From Pseudoramibacter alactolyticus ATCC 23263 (lineage in GTDB: Bacteria; Bacillota; Clostridia; Eubacteriales; Eubacteriaceae), in NCBI RefSeq assembly GCF_000185505.1, contig NZ_GL622359.1:1718021-1782020 (forward strand): a stretch of DNA of 64,000 bases, given 5' to 3'. Positions within the stretch are counted from its first letter, which is position 1; the number at the start of each line of letters is the position of its first letter. Below are positions 16,833-26,044 of the stretch, one piece after another. The notes under the pieces were generated by a model. That model worked only from the letters and a program-made list of their open reading frames with translations. It had not been told where the DNA came from and ran no database searches. Made by a program: the position numbers and the translations under genes.

Positions 16833-18057
16833 AGCCCATTTCCTTTCTGATCCGCCCGAGGCAGGCCACCAGCCGGTCCACCTCTTCCTCGGTGTTATAA
16901 AACGCGAGACTGGCCCGGGTTGTCGAGGGAATCCCCAAATGCTGATGCAGCGGCTGAGCGCAATGGTGACCGGCCCGCACCGCCACCCGATTCTCGGAAA
17001 GAATGGCCGTGATATCGTGGGGGTGCACGCCTTCAAGCTTAAAGGTTAAGATGCCATGGTGTTCTTCCGGCTTGTCGGAGCCGAGCACCGTCAGATAGGG
17101 CACCCGCCGCATCTGTTCAAGGGCATAGGCCGTGAGAGCCGTCTCCCTCGCTTCAATGGTATCCATGCCGACGGCATTCACAAAATCAATGGCCGCACCG
17201 AGGCCGACAGCCCCGCCGGCGTTGACCGTGCCGGCTTCGAATTTATGGGGCAGCGGCGCGTACACGATGCGCTCGGTGGTGACCATATCGATCATTTCGC
17301 CGCCGGAGAGGAAGGGCGGCATCTTTTCGAGCCAAGCTTTTTTGCCGTAGAGCACGCCGATGCCCATGGGCGAAAACATTTTGTGGCCGGAAAATGCCAG
17401 AAAATCCACGTCGAGCGCCTGCACATCCACCCGGGAATGGGGCACGCTCTGGGCGCCGTCCACCACGATGACGATACCCCGTTCGTGGCAGATCTCGGCA
17501 AAACGCTTCACGTCGAGCACCCGCCCGAAAATATTGGACATCTGGGTGATGGCGACGATTTTGGTTTTTTCGGTGAGCGCCGCCATAAGATCCGCTTCCG
17601 TCACGGCGCCGTCCGCCGCGCAGTTCAGATATTTGACGCTCGCGCCCCTGCGCTCGGCCATCAGCCGCCAGGGCAGCATATTGCTGTGATGCTCCATGAT
17701 GCCGACGACAATTTCGTCTCCGGCCCCGATCAAGCATTCCCCCAAGCTGAAGGCCGCAAGGTTCAGGCTTTCCGAGGCGTTGCGGGTAAAGATGATTTCC
17801 TCCGGCCGGCCGGCATGGATCAAATCCGCCGTCTTCTGCCGGGCCGCTTCATAGGCGTCGGTCGCCGCCAGGGACAAATCGTAGAGTCCGCGGAAGGGGT
17901 TGGCATTTTCCCGCTGATAATAATGATTAACGGCGTCCAGCACGGCTTGGGGCTTCTGGGTCGTCGCTGCGTTGTCGAGATAGGCCAGATCGCTGCCGGC
18001 GATCAGCGGAAACTGACTGCGGAGGGCTTTTAACTCTGCGGTTGTCAATGCGCTCAT
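16822..18057 (-). CDS. sufS: Cysteine desulfurase SufS
   Basis: This 411-residue PLP enzyme of the group II (SufS/CsdA) class converts cysteine to alanine and an enzyme persulfide. The PLP lysine lies in SGHKMFSPMG (about residue 226) and the catalytic cysteine in RAGHHCAQPLHQ (about residue 364). Both are intact, as is the N-terminal LDNAATTQKP. It overlaps sufD by four bases upstream and sufU downstream, so it is made in fixed ratio with its partners. Assignment is secure. Confidence 0.95.
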   Translation of the reverse strand: MSALTTAELKALRSQFPLIAGSDLAYLDNAATTQKPQAVLDAVNHYYQRENANPFRGLYDLSLAATDAYEAARQKTADLIHAGRPEEIIFTRNASESLNLAAFSLGECLIGAGDEIVVGIMEHHSNMLPWRLMAERRGASVKYLNCAADGAVTEADLMAALTEKTKIVAITQMSNIFGRVLDVKRFAEICHERGIVIVVDGAQSVPHSRVDVQALDVDFLAFSGHKMFSPMGIGVLYGKKAWLEKMPPFLSGGEMIDMVTTERIVYAPLPHKFEAGTVNAGGAVGLGAAIDFVNAVGMDTIEARETALTAYALEQMRRVPYLTVLGSDKPEEHHGILTFKLEGVHPHDITAILSENRVAVRAGHHCAQPLHQHLGIPSTTRASLAFYNTEEEVDRLVACLGRIRKEMGYEQ

Positions 18058-19121
18058 GCTTCCCCGCTCCCTTCCAGCGTTTTCAGCAGCGCCTCCCGGG
18101 TCACTGCGTCAGGAATGAGGCGGCACACCGCCGCGATGCGCGACTGCGCCATCATTTCGTAAATATCCGCCTGATTCATGCCCCGGCTTTCGAGATAAAA
18201 GAGCAGCTCGTCGTCCAGACGGCCGATGGTCGCCCCGTGGTTGCCCTCCACATCTTCTTCCGCGCAGAGGATCAGCGGGATGGTTTTGTTCACCACGGCG
18301 TCGTCCATCAGCAGCACATTTTCCTTTTCGTTGCCGACGCTGCCGCCGCAGCCGCGCTTGAAGTCGATGGTCCCGCGGAAGAGCTTTTCGGCCGTATCCC
18401 GCAGCACCCCGGAAGCGTTGATTTCGCTGTCCGTGTTTTTCCCCAGATGGTTGGCCACATAATTCATATCCAGCAGGCCCTGATTTTCCACCAGATAACC
18501 AATGTCCGCCTTCAGACTGCTGCCTTCCCCGGCGAGATCCGCCCGACAGCCCGCATAGGTCGGGCCGCCGTTCATCATGATGTGGATCACTTCCAGACGC
18601 CCGCCGGCGTCACAGCGGGCGCCCACGTCGTTGAACACGCGGATATGCTCACCGGCCCGGTGGATCTGCACCAGCCTGAGCCGCGCGTCCTCGCCGATCT
18701 GAATCTTGGTCTGCACCGCCAGCGTGCCCGCCGCCGCGTCGCCGGCGTAATCCATCACCGCCGTCATCGTGCTGCCGGCCGCCAGGGTAAACGCCGCGGC
18801 GCCGATCTGCTGCACGCCGCCCCGGGCCCGATAGCTCAGGCGCACCGGCGCATCCACCGCGCCCGCCGCCGAAAAGCACAGCACCCTGGCCGGCGCGACC
18901 AGCGCTTCCATATCCGGGCCCATGCCCGTCGATATGGCCGTCTTGCCCAACAGACTGTCCACCGTCGAAACGGCGGCCGGCACGTCCATCGTCGGAGTGA
19001 TCTCTTCCGACATCGGCGCCACCGCCACCCGGGCATCGTTCATCTTCAGCCAGTTCCAGGTTTCCCCCGGCAAATGGTTGACCGTGAGGGTTTTGGTTGT
19101 TGTGTTTGTCATCGTCGTCAC
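18054..19121 (-). CDS. sufD: Fe-S cluster assembly protein SufD
   Basis: The 355-residue protein is a paralogue of SufB and forms the SufBC2D scaffold. The C-terminal SufBD beta-helix region is recognisable (NHGATIGRLDDELLFYLESRGM). The start is GTG 19121, whose GTGA overlaps the sufB stop, with AAGGGG about seven bases upstream. An ATG at 19112 is a weaker option. The N-terminal half is poorly conserved, as usual for SufD. Translational coupling and operon position support the call. Confidence 0.9.
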   Translation of the reverse strand: MTTMTNTTTKTLTVNHLPGETWNWLKMNDARVAVAPMSEEITPTMDVPAAVSTVDSLLGKTAISTGMGPDMEALVAPARVLCFSAAGAVDAPVRLSYRARGGVQQIGAAAFTLAAGSTMTAVMDYAGDAAAGTLAVQTKIQIGEDARLRLVQIHRAGEHIRVFNDVGARCDAGGRLEVIHIMMNGGPTYAGCRADLAGEGSSLKADIGYLVENQGLLDMNYVANHLGKNTDSEINASGVLRDTAEKLFRGTIDFKRGCGGSVGNEKENVLLMDDAVVNKTIPLILCAEEDVEGNHGATIGRLDDELLFYLESRGMNQADIYEMMAQSRIAAVCRLIPDAVTREALLKTLEGSGEA

Positions 19122-20527
19122 CCAATGGCCCCTTTCATTTCCAAGCGGATCAGGTTGTTCATTTCCACGGCGTATTCCAGCGGGAGTTCCTTCGAAACGT
19201 TATCCGCAAAACCGGAGACGATCATCGCCCGGGCGTCTTCCTCCGAGATCCCACGGGACATCAGGTAAAACACCGCGTCGTCGCTGATGCGCCCAATCTT
19301 GGCCTCGTGTCCGATATCCGCGTCCTGGGTGCGCACGTCCATCGCCGGAATGGTGTCCGAACGGGAGATGTCGTCGAGCATCAGCGAAGCGCAAGACACC
19401 GAGGACTTGGCTTCCTTGGCTTTGTTCGTCACCACCACCGAGGAGCGATAGGTCGAGATGCCGCCGTCCTTGGAAATGGACTTGGCATTGACCGCCGAAG
19501 TGGTCCGCGGCGCGTTGTGCACCACCTTCATCCCGGTGTCGAGATTCTGATCGTGGCCGGCAAAGGTGATTCCCGTATATTCCATCCGAGCGTCCGCCCC
19601 GTCGAGAATGGTCATCGGGTAAAGATAGGACACGTGGGAACCGAAGGACCCGGACACCCATTCCATCACGCCGCCCGCTTCGATTTTAGCCCGCTTGGTG
19701 TTCAGGTTATACATATTCTTGGACCAGTTTTCGATGGTGGAATAGCGCAGCTTGGCGTTCTTCCCGACAAACAGTTCCACTGCGCCGGCGTGCAGGTTGG
19801 CCACGTTGTACTTCGGGGCCGAGCAGCCCTCGATAAAATGAAGGTCCGCCCCTTCGTCGACGATGATCAGCGTGTGTTCAAACTGGCCGGCCCCCGGCGC
19901 GTTCAGCCTGAAATAGGACTGCAGCGGAATTTCCACCGAAACGCCCTTGGGCACGTACACAAAGGACCCGCCGGACCACACCGCCCCGTGGAGCGCCGCG
20001 AATTTGTGATCTCCCGGGGGAATCAGTTTCATGAAGTGATCCTGAATCATTTGGGCGTAGGGCCCGCGCAGAGCGCTTTCGATATCGGTATAGACCACGC
20101 CCTGCTCGGCCACTTCCTTGCGGACGTTGTGGTACACCAGCTCCGAGTCGTACTGCGCGCCGACCCCGGCCAGCGACTGGCGCTCTGCCTGGGGAATGCC
20201 GAGACGCTCAAAGGTGTTCTTGATGTCTTCCGGCACATCGGACCACTTGGCGCTCATCTGGGTCTTCGGGCGCACATAGGTCACGATATCGTCCATGTTC
20301 AGGCCGTCGATCGGCGGCCCCCAATTGTCTGCCATTTGTTTGCGGTTGTAGATGTCCAGGGATTTAAGGCGAAAGTCCCGCATCCATTCCGGGTCGTTCT
20401 TTTCCTTCGAGATCTCTTCGACGATTGCCGGCGTCAGGCCGTTGTCCACCTTGTAAAAATCCGTTTCTTCGTCCTTGATATCGTAAATCGACCGGTTGAC
20501 ATCTTCTACGTAAGTTTTTTCTTTCAT
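19118..20527 (-). CDS. sufB: Fe-S cluster assembly scaffold SufB
   Basis: The 469-residue core scaffold subunit shows canonical blocks GLNMDDIVTYVRP, SGGSFVYVPKGV, FIEGCSAPKY and the C-terminal HEAKIGRISDDAVFYLMSRGI. The conserved Cys in EGCSAP and the Glu/His residues around it belong to the proposed cluster assembly site. ATG 20527 gives the family-like start MKEKTYVEDVNRS; the frame is open upstream but lies within sufC. It sits 28 bases after sufC. The product works with SufC and SufD to assemble clusters on SufU-delivered sulfur. Confidence 0.95.
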   Translation of the reverse strand: MKEKTYVEDVNRSIYDIKDEETDFYKVDNGLTPAIVEEISKEKNDPEWMRDFRLKSLDIYNRKQMADNWGPPIDGLNMDDIVTYVRPKTQMSAKWSDVPEDIKNTFERLGIPQAERQSLAGVGAQYDSELVYHNVRKEVAEQGVVYTDIESALRGPYAQMIQDHFMKLIPPGDHKFAALHGAVWSGGSFVYVPKGVSVEIPLQSYFRLNAPGAGQFEHTLIIVDEGADLHFIEGCSAPKYNVANLHAGAVELFVGKNAKLRYSTIENWSKNMYNLNTKRAKIEAGGVMEWVSGSFGSHVSYLYPMTILDGADARMEYTGITFAGHDQNLDTGMKVVHNAPRTTSAVNAKSISKDGGISTYRSSVVVTNKAKEAKSSVSCASLMLDDISRSDTIPAMDVRTQDADIGHEAKIGRISDDAVFYLMSRGISEEDARAMIVSGFADNVSKELPLEYAVEMNNLIRLEMKGAIG

Positions 20528-20555
20528 TGCAATGCCTGTCTTTCTGGGCGCGTGT

Positions 20556-21317
20556 TTACCGTGCCGCCTTAGCCTGTTCGACAAATTTTTCGTAGCCGTG
20601 GGCGTTGATGTCATCCACCAGCGAGCCGTCGCCGTTGGCCACGATGCGCCCGTCCACCAGCACATGGGTATAGTCCACATGAAGGGACTCGAGGATCCCG
20701 GTGCTGTGGGTAATGATGAGCAGCGCGCCGTCTTCGTTCTTCTGGTATTCTTCAACCCCTTTAGAAACGGTGCGCACCGCATCGATGTCAAGGCCGGAGT
20801 CCGTTTCGTCCAAAATGGCAAGCTTGGGCTTGAGCATCAAAAGCTGCAGAATTTCCGCCTTTTTCTTTTCCCCGCCGGAGAAACCGACATTCAGATCCCG
20901 GTCGGCGTAGCTCGGGTCCATGTTGAGAATTTCAAATTCCTGCTTGAGCTGCTTTCTGAAATCCCAGAGCCGCACCCGTTCACCGGTCTGCTGCTCCACC
21001 GCGTTCCGGATGAAGTTCGACAGGGTGACCCCCGGCACTTCCAGCGGATTCTGGAAAGACAGGAAAAGGCCGGCTTTCGCACGGAAATCGGCATTTTCTT
21101 CAAGAATGGTTTTGCCGTCAAAGACCACATCGCCGTCGGACACTTCATAGCGCGGATTCCCCATCAGTGCATACCCCAGCGTCGACTTGCCGGCGCCGTT
21201 CGGTCCCATCAGGACATGGGTTTCTCCTCTATGGATATCTAAATCTATCTGATGCAAGATTTCTTTTTCGCCAACGTCCACCGACAGCTGACGAATTTTG
21301 AGTAATTGATCTGACAT
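20556..21317 (-). CDS. sufC: Fe-S cluster assembly ATPase SufC
   Basis: This 253-residue ABC ATPase drives conformational change of the SufBCD scaffold. It has Walker A GPNGAGKST (about 38-46), the signature FSGGEKKK (about 142-149), and Walker B with the SufC-type ILDETDSGLDIDA. TGGAGG lies just before ATG 21317. It is the first gene of sufC-B-D-S-U. The promoter 60-90 bases upstream has a palindrome after the start site, so regulation at this point would set the whole operon. Confidence 0.95.
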   Translation of the reverse strand: MSDQLLKIRQLSVDVGEKEILHQIDLDIHRGETHVLMGPNGAGKSTLGYALMGNPRYEVSDGDVVFDGKTILEENADFRAKAGLFLSFQNPLEVPGVTLSNFIRNAVEQQTGERVRLWDFRKQLKQEFEILNMDPSYADRDLNVGFSGGEKKKAEILQLLMLKPKLAILDETDSGLDIDAVRTVSKGVEEYQKNEDGALLIITHSTGILESLHVDYTHVLVDGRIVANGDGSLVDDINAHGYEKFVEQAKAAR

Positions 21318-21347
21318 ATATAACCTCCATGATCATCCGAGTGATAA

Positions 21348-21370
21348 ATTCCGAGTGTTTTTGTCGGAAT
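21348..21370 (-). promoter_or_regulatory. Palindrome downstream of the suf start site, possible Rrf2/IscR-type operator
   Basis: ATTCCGA (21348-21354) and TCGGAAT (21364-21370) form a perfect inverted repeat with a nine-base centre, directly downstream of the suf -10. On the minus strand, ACTCGGA occurs twice, 15 bases apart. The half-site resembles IscR/Rrf2-family sites of Gram-positive bacteria, but no regulator gene is in the window. Confidence 0.55.
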
Positions 21371-21379
21371 ACAGCCATA

Positions 21380-21408
21380 AGTATATAACTTTCCCCCGGC
21401 TAAGTCAA
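21380..21408 (-). promoter_or_regulatory. suf operon promoter
   Basis: On the minus strand TTGACT, 17 bases, then TATACT, close to consensus. The leader before sufC would be about 55 bases. Confidence 0.85.
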
Positions 21409-21488
21409 CAATTAAAATGCGCGAAAAGCCACTTTTTTAAAGGTTTTTTGATATGTTTTGACTAACTCTCCGCCGATTTCCAGGCATT

Positions 21489-21513
21489 AAAAAAGCGGTC
21501 CGAAGACCGCTTT
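21489..21513 (-). terminator. Terminator after metG
   Basis: On the minus strand AAAGCGGTC/GACCGCTTT with a TTCG loop ends in TTTTTT. Confidence 0.9.
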
Positions 21514-21553
21514 CATTCACACACGACCCATGGCCATGATGGTTTTGATGCGT

Positions 21554-23509
21554 TTACCCCACAATCGATCCGGCGGGCATATCGCCATCGACGGTCAACA
21601 CCCGAAGTTCGCCGTCTTTTTCAGCGGAAAGAATCATCCCGTTGGAGTCCATTCCCCGGAGTTTCACCGGTTTAAGATTCGTGCAGGCGATCACCTTTTT
21701 GCCGACCAAATCCTCCGGCGCATACCACTTGGCGATGCCGGAAATGATCTGGCGCTTTTCATCACCGAAGTCGAGTTGGAAAACCAAAAGCTTATCAGCG
21801 TCGGGATGTTTTTCGCAGCTCAGCACATCGGCTACTTTCATCTGAACCTTGCCAAAATCATCGATGGTGATCACACCGGGGGCCGTCGCTTTCTTGGATT
21901 GTTTCTTCGCTTTTTTAGCCTGCTTAGCCGCCGCCTGATCGGCCTTTTCTTTCTCCTTGGCCAGGGCTTTCACATCAATTCTCGGATAAAGAGGTTCGCA
22001 GCGTTCCACCTGGACACCCGATGGATAGCTTCCAAAATGCTGGATGCTGTCCCAAGTTGCCAAATCTTCCGGGATGCGCATCTGTTCCAAAATCTTGTCA
22101 CTGGTTTCCGGCATCGGTGCCGCAATGAGCACCCCGACAATGCGCAGGGCTTCACTCAAGTTATAGAGCACTGCTGCCAAGCGAGATTTTTGGCTGTCGT
22201 CCTTACCCAAAACCCAGGGTTCGGTTTCATCAATATATTTATTGGCGCGGCCAATGAGCTCCCAAATACTTTCAAGAGCGCGGCTGAAGTCCAGCTTGTC
22301 CATCCATTTCGCGTAATTCTGGACCACGGCTTCTGCCACCCGGGCCAATGCATCATCATGATCGCCGCTCTGGCGTTCTTCAGGAATGGTCCCGTCAAAA
22401 TATTTAACGGTCATGGCAACGGTTCTGGAAAGGAGATTGCCCAAATCGTTGGCCAAATCCGCATTGATATTCCCAACCAAAAGGTCTTCGCTGTAATTCC
22501 CGTCCGCGCCGTATTTCATTTCCTTGAGAACATGATAGCGCAGGGGGTCAACACCGTATTTTTTCACCAACTCGACGGGGTCCACCACATTGCCGATGGA
22601 CTTGGACATCTTCCCACCTTTGAGGAGAATCCAGCCGTGACCATAAATGGTTTTCGGCAGGGGCAGATCCAGCGCCATCAGCATGATCGGCCAATAGATG
22701 GTATGGAAACGAATGATGTCCTTGCCCACCAGGTGCAAATCCGCCGGCCAGTAGCGATCCATCAGCTGGGGTTTGTCGTTGAGATAGCCCAGTGCCGTGA
22801 TATAGTTCGACAGCGCGTCAATCCAGACATAGACCACATGGCCAGGATCAAATTCTACTGGAATCCCCCAGTCAAAGGACGTCCGCGACACACAAAGATC
22901 CTGCAAGCCTGGTTTGATAAAATTATTGATCATTTCCTTCTGGCGGGCCTCCGGCTGGATGAAGCCGGGGTGGCTTTCAATATAATCCAGCAGCCGGTCG
23001 GCGTATTTGGACATCCTGAAAAAATAGGCTTCTTCGGAGGCGCGTTCCACCGGACGGCCGCAGTCCGGACACTTGCCGTCCACCACCTGGGTGTCGGTCC
23101 AGAAGGCTTCGTCCGGGGTGCAGTACCAGCCTTCATAGCGCCCTTTATAGATATCACCCTGATCATAGAGCCGCTTGAAGATTTTTTGAACGCTCTTCAC
23201 GTGATCCGCGTCGGTGGTGCGGATGAACTGGCTGTAATCAATATTCATCAGCTTCCAGAGTTCCTTGATCTTGGCCACGGTACCGTCCACATAGGCCTTG
23301 GGCGTCACGCCCTTTTCCTCGGCGATTTTCTGAATCTTCTGACCGTGTTCGTCCGATCCGGTGAGCATATAGGCGTCGTAGCCCTGCTGGCGCTTGAACC
23401 GTGTCAGCGTGTCCGCCGCCACGGTGGTGTAGGTATGGCCGATATGCAAATCCCCGCTGGGATAATAAATCGGCGTGGTCATATAAAAAGTTTTCTTCTC
23501 TTCTGGCAT
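21554..23509 (-). CDS. metG: Methionyl-tRNA synthetase
   Basis: The 651-residue class I enzyme charges tRNA-Met and tRNA-fMet. It shows HIGH at 22-25 and KMSKS at 300-304. A zinc knuckle has C130 and CPDC (147-150). After a Lys/Ala-rich linker (about 525-545) comes a C-terminal EMAPII/Arc1p-like tRNA-binding domain, typical of the dimeric bacterial form. ATG 23509 follows AAAGGAG; the frame is open upstream within the leader. The promoter is perfect consensus. I looked for a T-box in the roughly 155-base leader and found none. Confidence 0.95.
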   Translation of the reverse strand: MPEEKKTFYMTTPIYYPSGDLHIGHTYTTVAADTLTRFKRQQGYDAYMLTGSDEHGQKIQKIAEEKGVTPKAYVDGTVAKIKELWKLMNIDYSQFIRTTDADHVKSVQKIFKRLYDQGDIYKGRYEGWYCTPDEAFWTDTQVVDGKCPDCGRPVERASEEAYFFRMSKYADRLLDYIESHPGFIQPEARQKEMINNFIKPGLQDLCVSRTSFDWGIPVEFDPGHVVYVWIDALSNYITALGYLNDKPQLMDRYWPADLHLVGKDIIRFHTIYWPIMLMALDLPLPKTIYGHGWILLKGGKMSKSIGNVVDPVELVKKYGVDPLRYHVLKEMKYGADGNYSEDLLVGNINADLANDLGNLLSRTVAMTVKYFDGTIPEERQSGDHDDALARVAEAVVQNYAKWMDKLDFSRALESIWELIGRANKYIDETEPWVLGKDDSQKSRLAAVLYNLSEALRIVGVLIAAPMPETSDKILEQMRIPEDLATWDSIQHFGSYPSGVQVERCEPLYPRIDVKALAKEKEKADQAAAKQAKKAKKQSKKATAPGVITIDDFGKVQMKVADVLSCEKHPDADKLLVFQLDFGDEKRQIISGIAKWYAPEDLVGKKVIACTNLKPVKLRGMDSNGMILSAEKDGELRVLTVDGDMPAGSIVG

Positions 23510-23530
23510 GGTGCACTCCTTTATTTTGGG

Positions 23531-23552
23531 CCGGCCGATGATCGATGGCCGG
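23531..23552 (-). promoter_or_regulatory. GC-rich hairpin just upstream of the metG ribosome binding site
   Basis: CCGGCC (23531-23536) pairs with GGCCGG (23547-23552). It lies a few bases upstream of the AAAGGAG of metG, with no U-run, so it could modulate translation or mRNA stability. No known RNA family is recognised. Confidence 0.4.
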
Positions 23553-23671
23553 CACTTGTCCGCATCCGTTTGGCTCAATAAAAACGGGACAATCTTTCGT
23601 TTTTTGATCGAAAACCGATCGAAAAAAGATTCTCCCCTTGCGATACGCGCAATCTTCTGATTAATTGTTTT

Positions 23672-23700
23672 ATTATACCGTAATGCCAAAACCCTGTCAA
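23672..23700 (-). promoter_or_regulatory. metG promoter, perfect consensus
   Basis: On the minus strand TTGACA, 17 bases, then TATAAT, an exact sigma-A consensus. Confidence 0.9.
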
Positions 23701-23726
23701 AATCAAACGCCGGCCGCTTCGCCCGC

Positions 23727-23762
23727 AAAAAAAACCGGCCGCCTTTCCCGGCGCCGGCCGAT
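23727..23762 (-). terminator. Terminator after rsmI
   Basis: A GC-rich minus-strand hairpin built from CCGGCGCC and GGCGGCCGG is followed by T8. Confidence 0.8.
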
Positions 23763-23775
23763 TCTTTGATGCGTG

Positions 23776-24639
23776 CTATTCTTCTTTTTCCGGTGCGATT
23801 TTGATCTGCCCGTAGATTTCCCGTTTGCTCACCCCGCGGTCCCGGGCCACGGCCTTCATAGCCTGCTTTTCGCTCATGCCCTGACTTTGGTAATGCGCCA
23901 TGTGCGCAGCAAGGGACCCGTCATTCAGCGCCGCCGTCTCATCGGTCGGACCGTCTCCCCCGCCGACGATGAGCACGAACTCCCCTTTGGGGGGATGCGC
24001 CGCAAAATGATCGCACATATCCGCCACCGTCCCCTGCAGGGTCTCTTCATATTGCTTGGTTATTTCCCGGGAAATGCTCATGACCCGGTCCGGGAAAAGC
24101 GCGGCCATCTTTGCCAGCGTCTTGCATAGCCGATGAGGAGATTCATAAAGCACAACCGGCATCGCCGACGCTGCAATGGCCTCGAGCCCCGCCCGCAGGT
24201 CACGGTTCTGCTTACCCAAAAAACCTATAAAGACAAAATGGCGGCAATCCATGCCGGAGAGGGCTACCGCCGACAGCGCCGCCGTCGGGCCGGGCACCAC
24301 CCGCACCGGCACCCCCGCAGCGTGACAGGCCGCGATCAGAACCTGCCCGGGATCGGAAATTGCCGGCATCCCCGCATCCGAAACCTGGGCGATAGTCGCT
24401 CCGCCTTGCAGGCGATCCACCAGTTCCGCCGCCGCGGCCTTCTCATTGTATTTATGATAGCTCACCATCTTGGTATGAATCTCAAAATGATTGAGCAGCT
24501 TGATGGTGTTGCGGGTGTCTTCGGCGGCGATCAAATCCACCGATTTTAAAATTCGGACCGCGCGAAAGCTCATGTCCTCCAGATTGCCGATGGGCGTGCC
24601 GACGATATACAAAACGCCGCGGGTTCGCTCTTCTGTCAT
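23776..24639 (-). CDS. rsmI: 16S rRNA 2'-O-ribose C1402 methyltransferase RsmI
   Basis: This tetrapyrrole-methylase-fold SAM enzyme of about 287 residues methylates the ribose of C1402 in 16S rRNA. It has VGTPIGNLEDMSFRA at the N-terminus, AEDTRNT, SDAGMPAISDPG, and the C-terminal RGVSKREIYG helix. An ATG at 24645 is also in frame, but AAAAGGG is spaced properly only for ATG 24639, which I prefer. It follows dnaB after about a dozen bases and is the last gene of the yybS-gdpP-rplI-dnaB-rsmI run. Confidence 0.9.
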   Translation of the reverse strand: MTEERTRGVLYIVGTPIGNLEDMSFRAVRILKSVDLIAAEDTRNTIKLLNHFEIHTKMVSYHKYNEKAAAAELVDRLQGGATIAQVSDAGMPAISDPGQVLIAACHAAGVPVRVVPGPTAALSAVALSGMDCRHFVFIGFLGKQNRDLRAGLEAIAASAMPVVLYESPHRLCKTLAKMAALFPDRVMSISREITKQYEETLQGTVADMCDHFAAHPPKGEFVLIVGGGDGPTDETAALNDGSLAAHMAHYQSQGMSEKQAMKAVARDRGVSKREIYGQIKIAPEKEE

Positions 24640-24651
24640 GCGCATACCCTT

Positions 24652-26010
24652 TTAAAACGGCGCCGGGCCGGGATCCGAATAGGTACTCTCGTCGGCCCAA
24701 TCCATGAAGCGCGTGAATTCCGAACGCCAGGTAAGATTGATGCGGCCGGTCGGGCCGTTGCGTTGCTTGGCGACATCGAGCTCTGCCATGTTGGGATTGC
24801 TGTTTTCCTTATCGTAGTAATAGGCCCGGTAAAGAAAGAGCACGATATCGGCGTCCTGTTCGATGGAGCCGGACTCGCGCAGGTCGGCCAGCATCGGGTG
24901 ATGATCCGGCCGCCCGTCGGGGGCGCGGCTGAGCTGCGACAGGCAGACGATCGGGCAGTCCAGCTCCCGGGCCAGGGCTTTGAGCCCGCGGGAGATCTCG
25001 GAGATTTCGTTTTGCCGGTTTTCAACGCCGCGTCGGCCAGTCATCAGCTGAAGATAGTCGATGAGCACCAGATCGAGACCGCTTTCCGCCTTGAGCCGCC
25101 GGGCCTTGGAGCGGATATCCGCCAGGGACTGGCCGCCGGTATCGTCGATTTTGATCTTCGTGCCGTAAAGCCTCCCGGCGGCGTCAGCCATCACCCGCCA
25201 TTCCTCGTTATCCATGGTGCCGGTGCGCACCTTGGACAAATCGATGAGCCCTTCGGAACAGAGCATGCGCTGCACCAGCTGCGTCCGGGACATTTCAAGG
25301 CTGAAGATCGCCACCGAGGCCTTCTCTTTCACTGCGGCATGCTGGGCCAGATTGAGCGCAAAGGCCGTCTTTCCCATCGAAGGACGGGCGGCGACATAAA
25401 TTAAATCGGATTTCTGCAGGCCGGAGGTTTTAAAGTCCAGCTCTTTAAAGCCGGTGGCCAGTCCCGTGGTCTCGCCCCGATGGGTACGCACTTCTTCGAT
25501 ATGCTGAATTGTCTCCCCGACCACGTCGCCGATAGCCGCAAAATCCCCTTTGATCTGGCCTTCTCCGACCTGAAAGATTTTGCGCTCGGCCGCCTCCACC
25601 ACATCGGCGACGCTTTCGTATTCGCCGTAGCAATCATCGAGAATGTCCGAGCTCGCCTGCACCAGACGCCGCAGCAGCGCCTGATCCTGAACGATCACGC
25701 AATAGTTCTCGAAGTTGCTGAGCATCGGTACCTGCTGCACCAGCGCGGCCAGATAGGCTGGACCCCCGATTTTCTCGATCAGATCCACATCGGTCAGCCG
25801 CTGGGTCAGCGTCACCAAATCCAGGGGCTGGCCGGCCTCGCGCATGGCGAGAATGTTTTGATAAATCTGCTGATTGCGGGGATCATAAAAATCCTCGGCG
25901 CGCAGATGCTCTTCCGCCACCATGAGCTTTTCAGCGTTCATGATCAGGCCGCCCAGCACCGAAGCTTCGGCCTCGGCACTGTGCGGCAATTGTCTCGGAT
26001 TGGTCGGCAC
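24652..26010 (-). CDS. dnaB: Replicative DNA helicase
   Basis: The 452-residue DnaB-family hexameric helicase (called DnaC in Bacillus) unwinds DNA at the fork. The N-terminal DnaB_N domain (about 5-105) is followed by a RecA-like ATPase with Walker A ARPSMGKT (208-215) and Walker B LVLIDYLQLM. The start is GTG 26010 behind AAGGGGGAG. It lies after rplI in the order seen across Bacillota. Its likely loader, DnaI, is encoded at 62.7-63.7 kb in this window. Confidence 0.95.
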   Translation of the reverse strand: MPTNPRQLPHSAEAEASVLGGLIMNAEKLMVAEEHLRAEDFYDPRNQQIYQNILAMREAGQPLDLVTLTQRLTDVDLIEKIGGPAYLAALVQQVPMLSNFENYCVIVQDQALLRRLVQASSDILDDCYGEYESVADVVEAAERKIFQVGEGQIKGDFAAIGDVVGETIQHIEEVRTHRGETTGLATGFKELDFKTSGLQKSDLIYVAARPSMGKTAFALNLAQHAAVKEKASVAIFSLEMSRTQLVQRMLCSEGLIDLSKVRTGTMDNEEWRVMADAAGRLYGTKIKIDDTGGQSLADIRSKARRLKAESGLDLVLIDYLQLMTGRRGVENRQNEISEISRGLKALARELDCPIVCLSQLSRAPDGRPDHHPMLADLRESGSIEQDADIVLFLYRAYYYDKENSNPNMAELDVAKQRNGPTGRINLTWRSEFTRFMDWADESTYSDPGPAPF

Positions 26011-26044
26011 GGTTCTCCCCCTTTCTCACAATATGGCGCTGCGT

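Noticed and set aside
21530-23581. Long open frame antisense to metG
   Set aside because: It mirrors metG codon structure, has no family features, and lacks a ribosome site. Similar mirror frames lie opposite the hydrogenase, mnmG and sufB and are by-products of GC-rich codon bias.
23510-23700. T-box leader of metG
   Set aside because: No match to the T-box bulge sequence or to a specifier stem with an ATG codon was found by eye.
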